64,000 bases of DNA from Rhodoferax ferrireducens (GTDB lineage Bacteria > Pseudomonadota > Gammaproteobacteria > Burkholderiales > Burkholderiaceae_C): assembly GCF_003347515.1 (NCBI RefSeq), contig NZ_QEII01000272.1, positions 103,927 to 167,926 on the forward strand, read 5' to 3'. The notes under the pieces were generated by a model. That model ran no database searches. It was given only the letters and a program-made list of their open reading frames with translations, and had not been told where the DNA came from. A program made the translations under genes and the position numbers. Numbering within the stretch: the stretch's first letter is position 1; each line of letters begins with the position of its first letter. Shown here piece after piece: positions 62,562-64,000 of the stretch.

Positions 62562-63100
62562 CCAGCGGGAGCAAGATGGCCACGATCAAAACCACTCCCC
62601 TTGTAATCATCCAATGTCGCACGCTCGCCTGACCGAAGTCGTGCATCGGGGAAAAACTTGTTGGTTCGTTTCTCATCGGCATCGGCTATGGATGCCCGAT
62701 TGAGTTTTTCTGCGACATACACGGCAGTTTTGCTTTCCCCAGAATGCAGTATGGCAAATGCGTCGTAACACAAGGCTCGGTTTGTGGGGCGATGTACCAC
62801 CACAGGCGGCTGTCCATTTGCAAAGAACTGTGGGCAAGCGGCAAAAATTTCAGCGTTATTGCCTGTTCGTGTCGTGGAGGATGGGTCTGGGGTTGCGGCA
62901 GATGTACCTGCATGTTCCCGCATAGCAGTGCCCAGCTCCTTAGCGAACTCCTCCAAGCCATTTGCAGCCACTCTCACACGATCCGTAGGGATGTTGGTAC
63001 AGGATTGGCTGGACAGCCCAATCGCCAGCGCCAGCAGGATGCTGATCAGGTGGGGCTGGCTTCGGGGTTGGGAGCGCTTGGATGTTGTTCTTTTTTTCAT
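62177..63100 (-). CDS. DNA/RNA non-specific endonuclease (NucA family), exported
   Basis: 307 residues. A basic N-terminus and hydrophobic helix (LISILLALAIGLSSQSC) suggest export, perhaps as a lipoprotein though the lipobox is imperfect. The NUC domain (about 140-307) has the catalytic GFDRGHLAPAGDM motif near residues 167-179, then SFSLANMVPQAPEHNRGAW with the metal-binding asparagine. It degrades DNA and RNA with a metal cofactor. Its C-terminal two-fifths are duplicated at 46466. Confidence 0.88.
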   Translation of the reverse strand: MKKRTTSKRSQPRSQPHLISILLALAIGLSSQSCTNIPTDRVRVAANGLEEFAKELGTAMREHAGTSAATPDPSSTTRTGNNAEIFAACPQFFANGQPPVVVHRPTNRALCYDAFAILHSGESKTAVYVAEKLNRASIADADEKRTNKFFPDARLRSGERATLDDYKGSGFDRGHLAPAGDMPTAQAMAQSFSLANMVPQAPEHNRGAWAKTVEAATRKYAGRASGNLYVITGPVFEPSIAQSESIGPGHVHVPKYLFKLVYDQNKNRAWAHWHLNDDTTRGSRPISYAELVKRTGIEFLPGVSPSQ

Positions 63101-63252
63101 CTATTTGGCGTGAGACGCAGACTGATGGGTGAAATCAGGCTACGGAAAAATCATGATTTTGGTGAGTGCTGCCTTGCATGAGGGCATAAAGAGCATGCAC
63201 GCAGAGAGTCGAAGACGCTACATGTCGGCCAGTGCAGACGTTTGCACTACTT

Positions 63253-63522
63253 TTATGCCAATGCCAACATGGCTTTTTCGAACATGATGCCAAGGCGATA
63301 GCTTAACAACGCGTGGGCCGCCTGCTCCCGTGTAACTCCACCCATTTCGATCTGCCGGGTGTAAGCCCGCACCTCTGCTGCGAGGCGAAATCTTCGTGAA
63401 ACCAGATAAAGCAGCACCCACACCGGCATGATCCACGCTTGCTCACGGTAATGAACCAATTCGTGTTCGATCAGTGCGATGTCGCCGCGATGTTCTGGCC
63501 GAACCAGAATGAACGGCCACAC
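63253..63522 (-). CDS. Small HExxH-motif protein
   Basis: 89 residues from GTG 63522. HELVHYREQ near residues 20-28 is an HExxH zinc-protease-like signature, followed by a hydrophobic helix (WIMPVWVLLYLVSRRF) and an Arg-rich helix (AAEVRAYTRQIEMGGVTREQ). Small proteins with this motif occur in phages and islands; activity is not shown. The frame cannot extend upstream because of a stop. Confidence 0.6.
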   Translation of the reverse strand: MWPFILVRPEHRGDIALIEHELVHYREQAWIMPVWVLLYLVSRRFRLAAEVRAYTRQIEMGGVTREQAAHALLSYRLGIMFEKAMLALA

Positions 63523-63660
63523 GCTGCTCGTGGTGACCCGCTTCGTGCCCTTATGAACAGTTACCAGTTATGGGCAGTTGCCGCCTGGAGCGAACTGTCT
63601 GTCATTGGTAAATTCATCCCATGCATTGTTTCGTTCTCTACATAATTTCATTGGCCGACT

Positions 63661-64000
63661 GTTGACCAAGCCTTCGAACGGTGAGCCAATTGTCAATCCG
63701 GTTTTATGTGTCTTGAGTGATTATTTGACAGTCGCCCCATTGGGCGGGAGATGACACTCGACAGGAAAACCTGACATGTACGCACTGCGGCAGAAACGCA
63801 CTATCAGAAGTCTCAGAGGCATACAAGGCAACCGAATTATGGTGAGATGCAACTTTGAGACATCCGAACAAAGGTATGCGATCTATTAACCGCACACCTT
63901 GCGCGAAGCCGCCAAATGGGATGGGGATTCAGGGGGTGGGGATGACCAGCCGACTGATCAGTCGACTGGCATCGCGATAGACCACGGCAGCAATGCCTCG
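63661..64000. other. Intergenic end of window with TGACA-type word cluster
   Basis: 63523-64000 has no credible gene. Between 63661 and 63776 the words TTGACC, TTGTCAAT, TTTGACAGTC, GATGACAC, CGACAGG and CCTGACA occur, a density reminiscent of TnsB-type binding sites at Tn7/Tn5053-like ends. Beyond 63800 I see nothing. Confidence 0.3.

Noticed and set aside
63777..63830. Tn402-like ATCAGAAGT word at the window edge as an end of a second transposon
   Set aside because: A single 9-base match in the wrong orientation relative to the nearby TGACA cluster; too little to support an end.
1..64000. CRISPR array or CRISPR-associated transposon
   Set aside because: No regularly spaced repeats and no cas genes are visible near the Tn7-like module or elsewhere.

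Overview
The window reads as a chromosomal segment of a betaproteobacterium, most likely Comamonadaceae (Rhodoferax/Polaromonas-like). This is inferred from gene order and protein style (rimP-nusA-infB-rbfA-truB-typA, guaB-guaA-tadA, holC behind pepA, ratA-ratB beside smpB) and from a short interspersed repeat. It was not established by any database search.

Positions 1 to about 38.5 kb are a high-GC housekeeping backbone. It holds LPS export (lptG partial, lptF), a leucyl aminopeptidase, DNA polymerase III chi, a branched-chain amino-acid type binding protein, tRNA-Ser(GGA), a slipin/NfeD pair, a large PLP amino-acid decarboxylase, fabI and a yejABEF-type peptide importer. Then come the translation cluster rimP-nusA-infB-rbfA-truB-typA, an EamA transporter, a 3-hydroxyisobutyryl-CoA hydrolase-like protein, and a lipoprotein/ECF sigma/anti-sigma operon. 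The backbone ends with smpB, ratA/ratB, guaB-guaA, a TadA-hydrolase fusion, an LD-carboxypeptidase, a cyclase-FHA protein and an orphan GspE/PilB-type ATPase. Six copies of one roughly 50 bp repeat lie here, five of them inside reading frames.

From about 38.5 kb to the end the DNA is a mosaic genomic island. It opens with an unrecognised 405-residue gene, then a Tn7-like transposition module (TnsA-like, TnsB, TnsC, TniQ) behind a leader rich in inverted repeats. Next are scraps of a type I restriction gene and one half of a ~570 bp direct repeat carrying a beheaded nuclease. A compact minus-strand operon follows (HAD phosphatase, four paralogous DEDDh exonucleases, a metallophosphoesterase and a 66-residue protein). 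I do not recognise this combination as a described system. Further right are an orphan HigA-like antitoxin with a DUF2442 protein, an XRE regulator, and a frameshifted thermonuclease.

A five-gene operon then encodes a WYL-domain regulator plus a Wadjet (JetABCD) SMC-type anti-plasmid system. After it come an IS1182-type remnant, a Uma2-family nuclease, the second direct-repeat half with an intact DNA/RNA endonuclease, and a small HExxH protein. The likely logic is a Tn7-like element, or a site repeatedly hit by one, that has accumulated nucleic-acid-degrading and defence cargo. The outer ends of the element could not be fixed from sequence alone.
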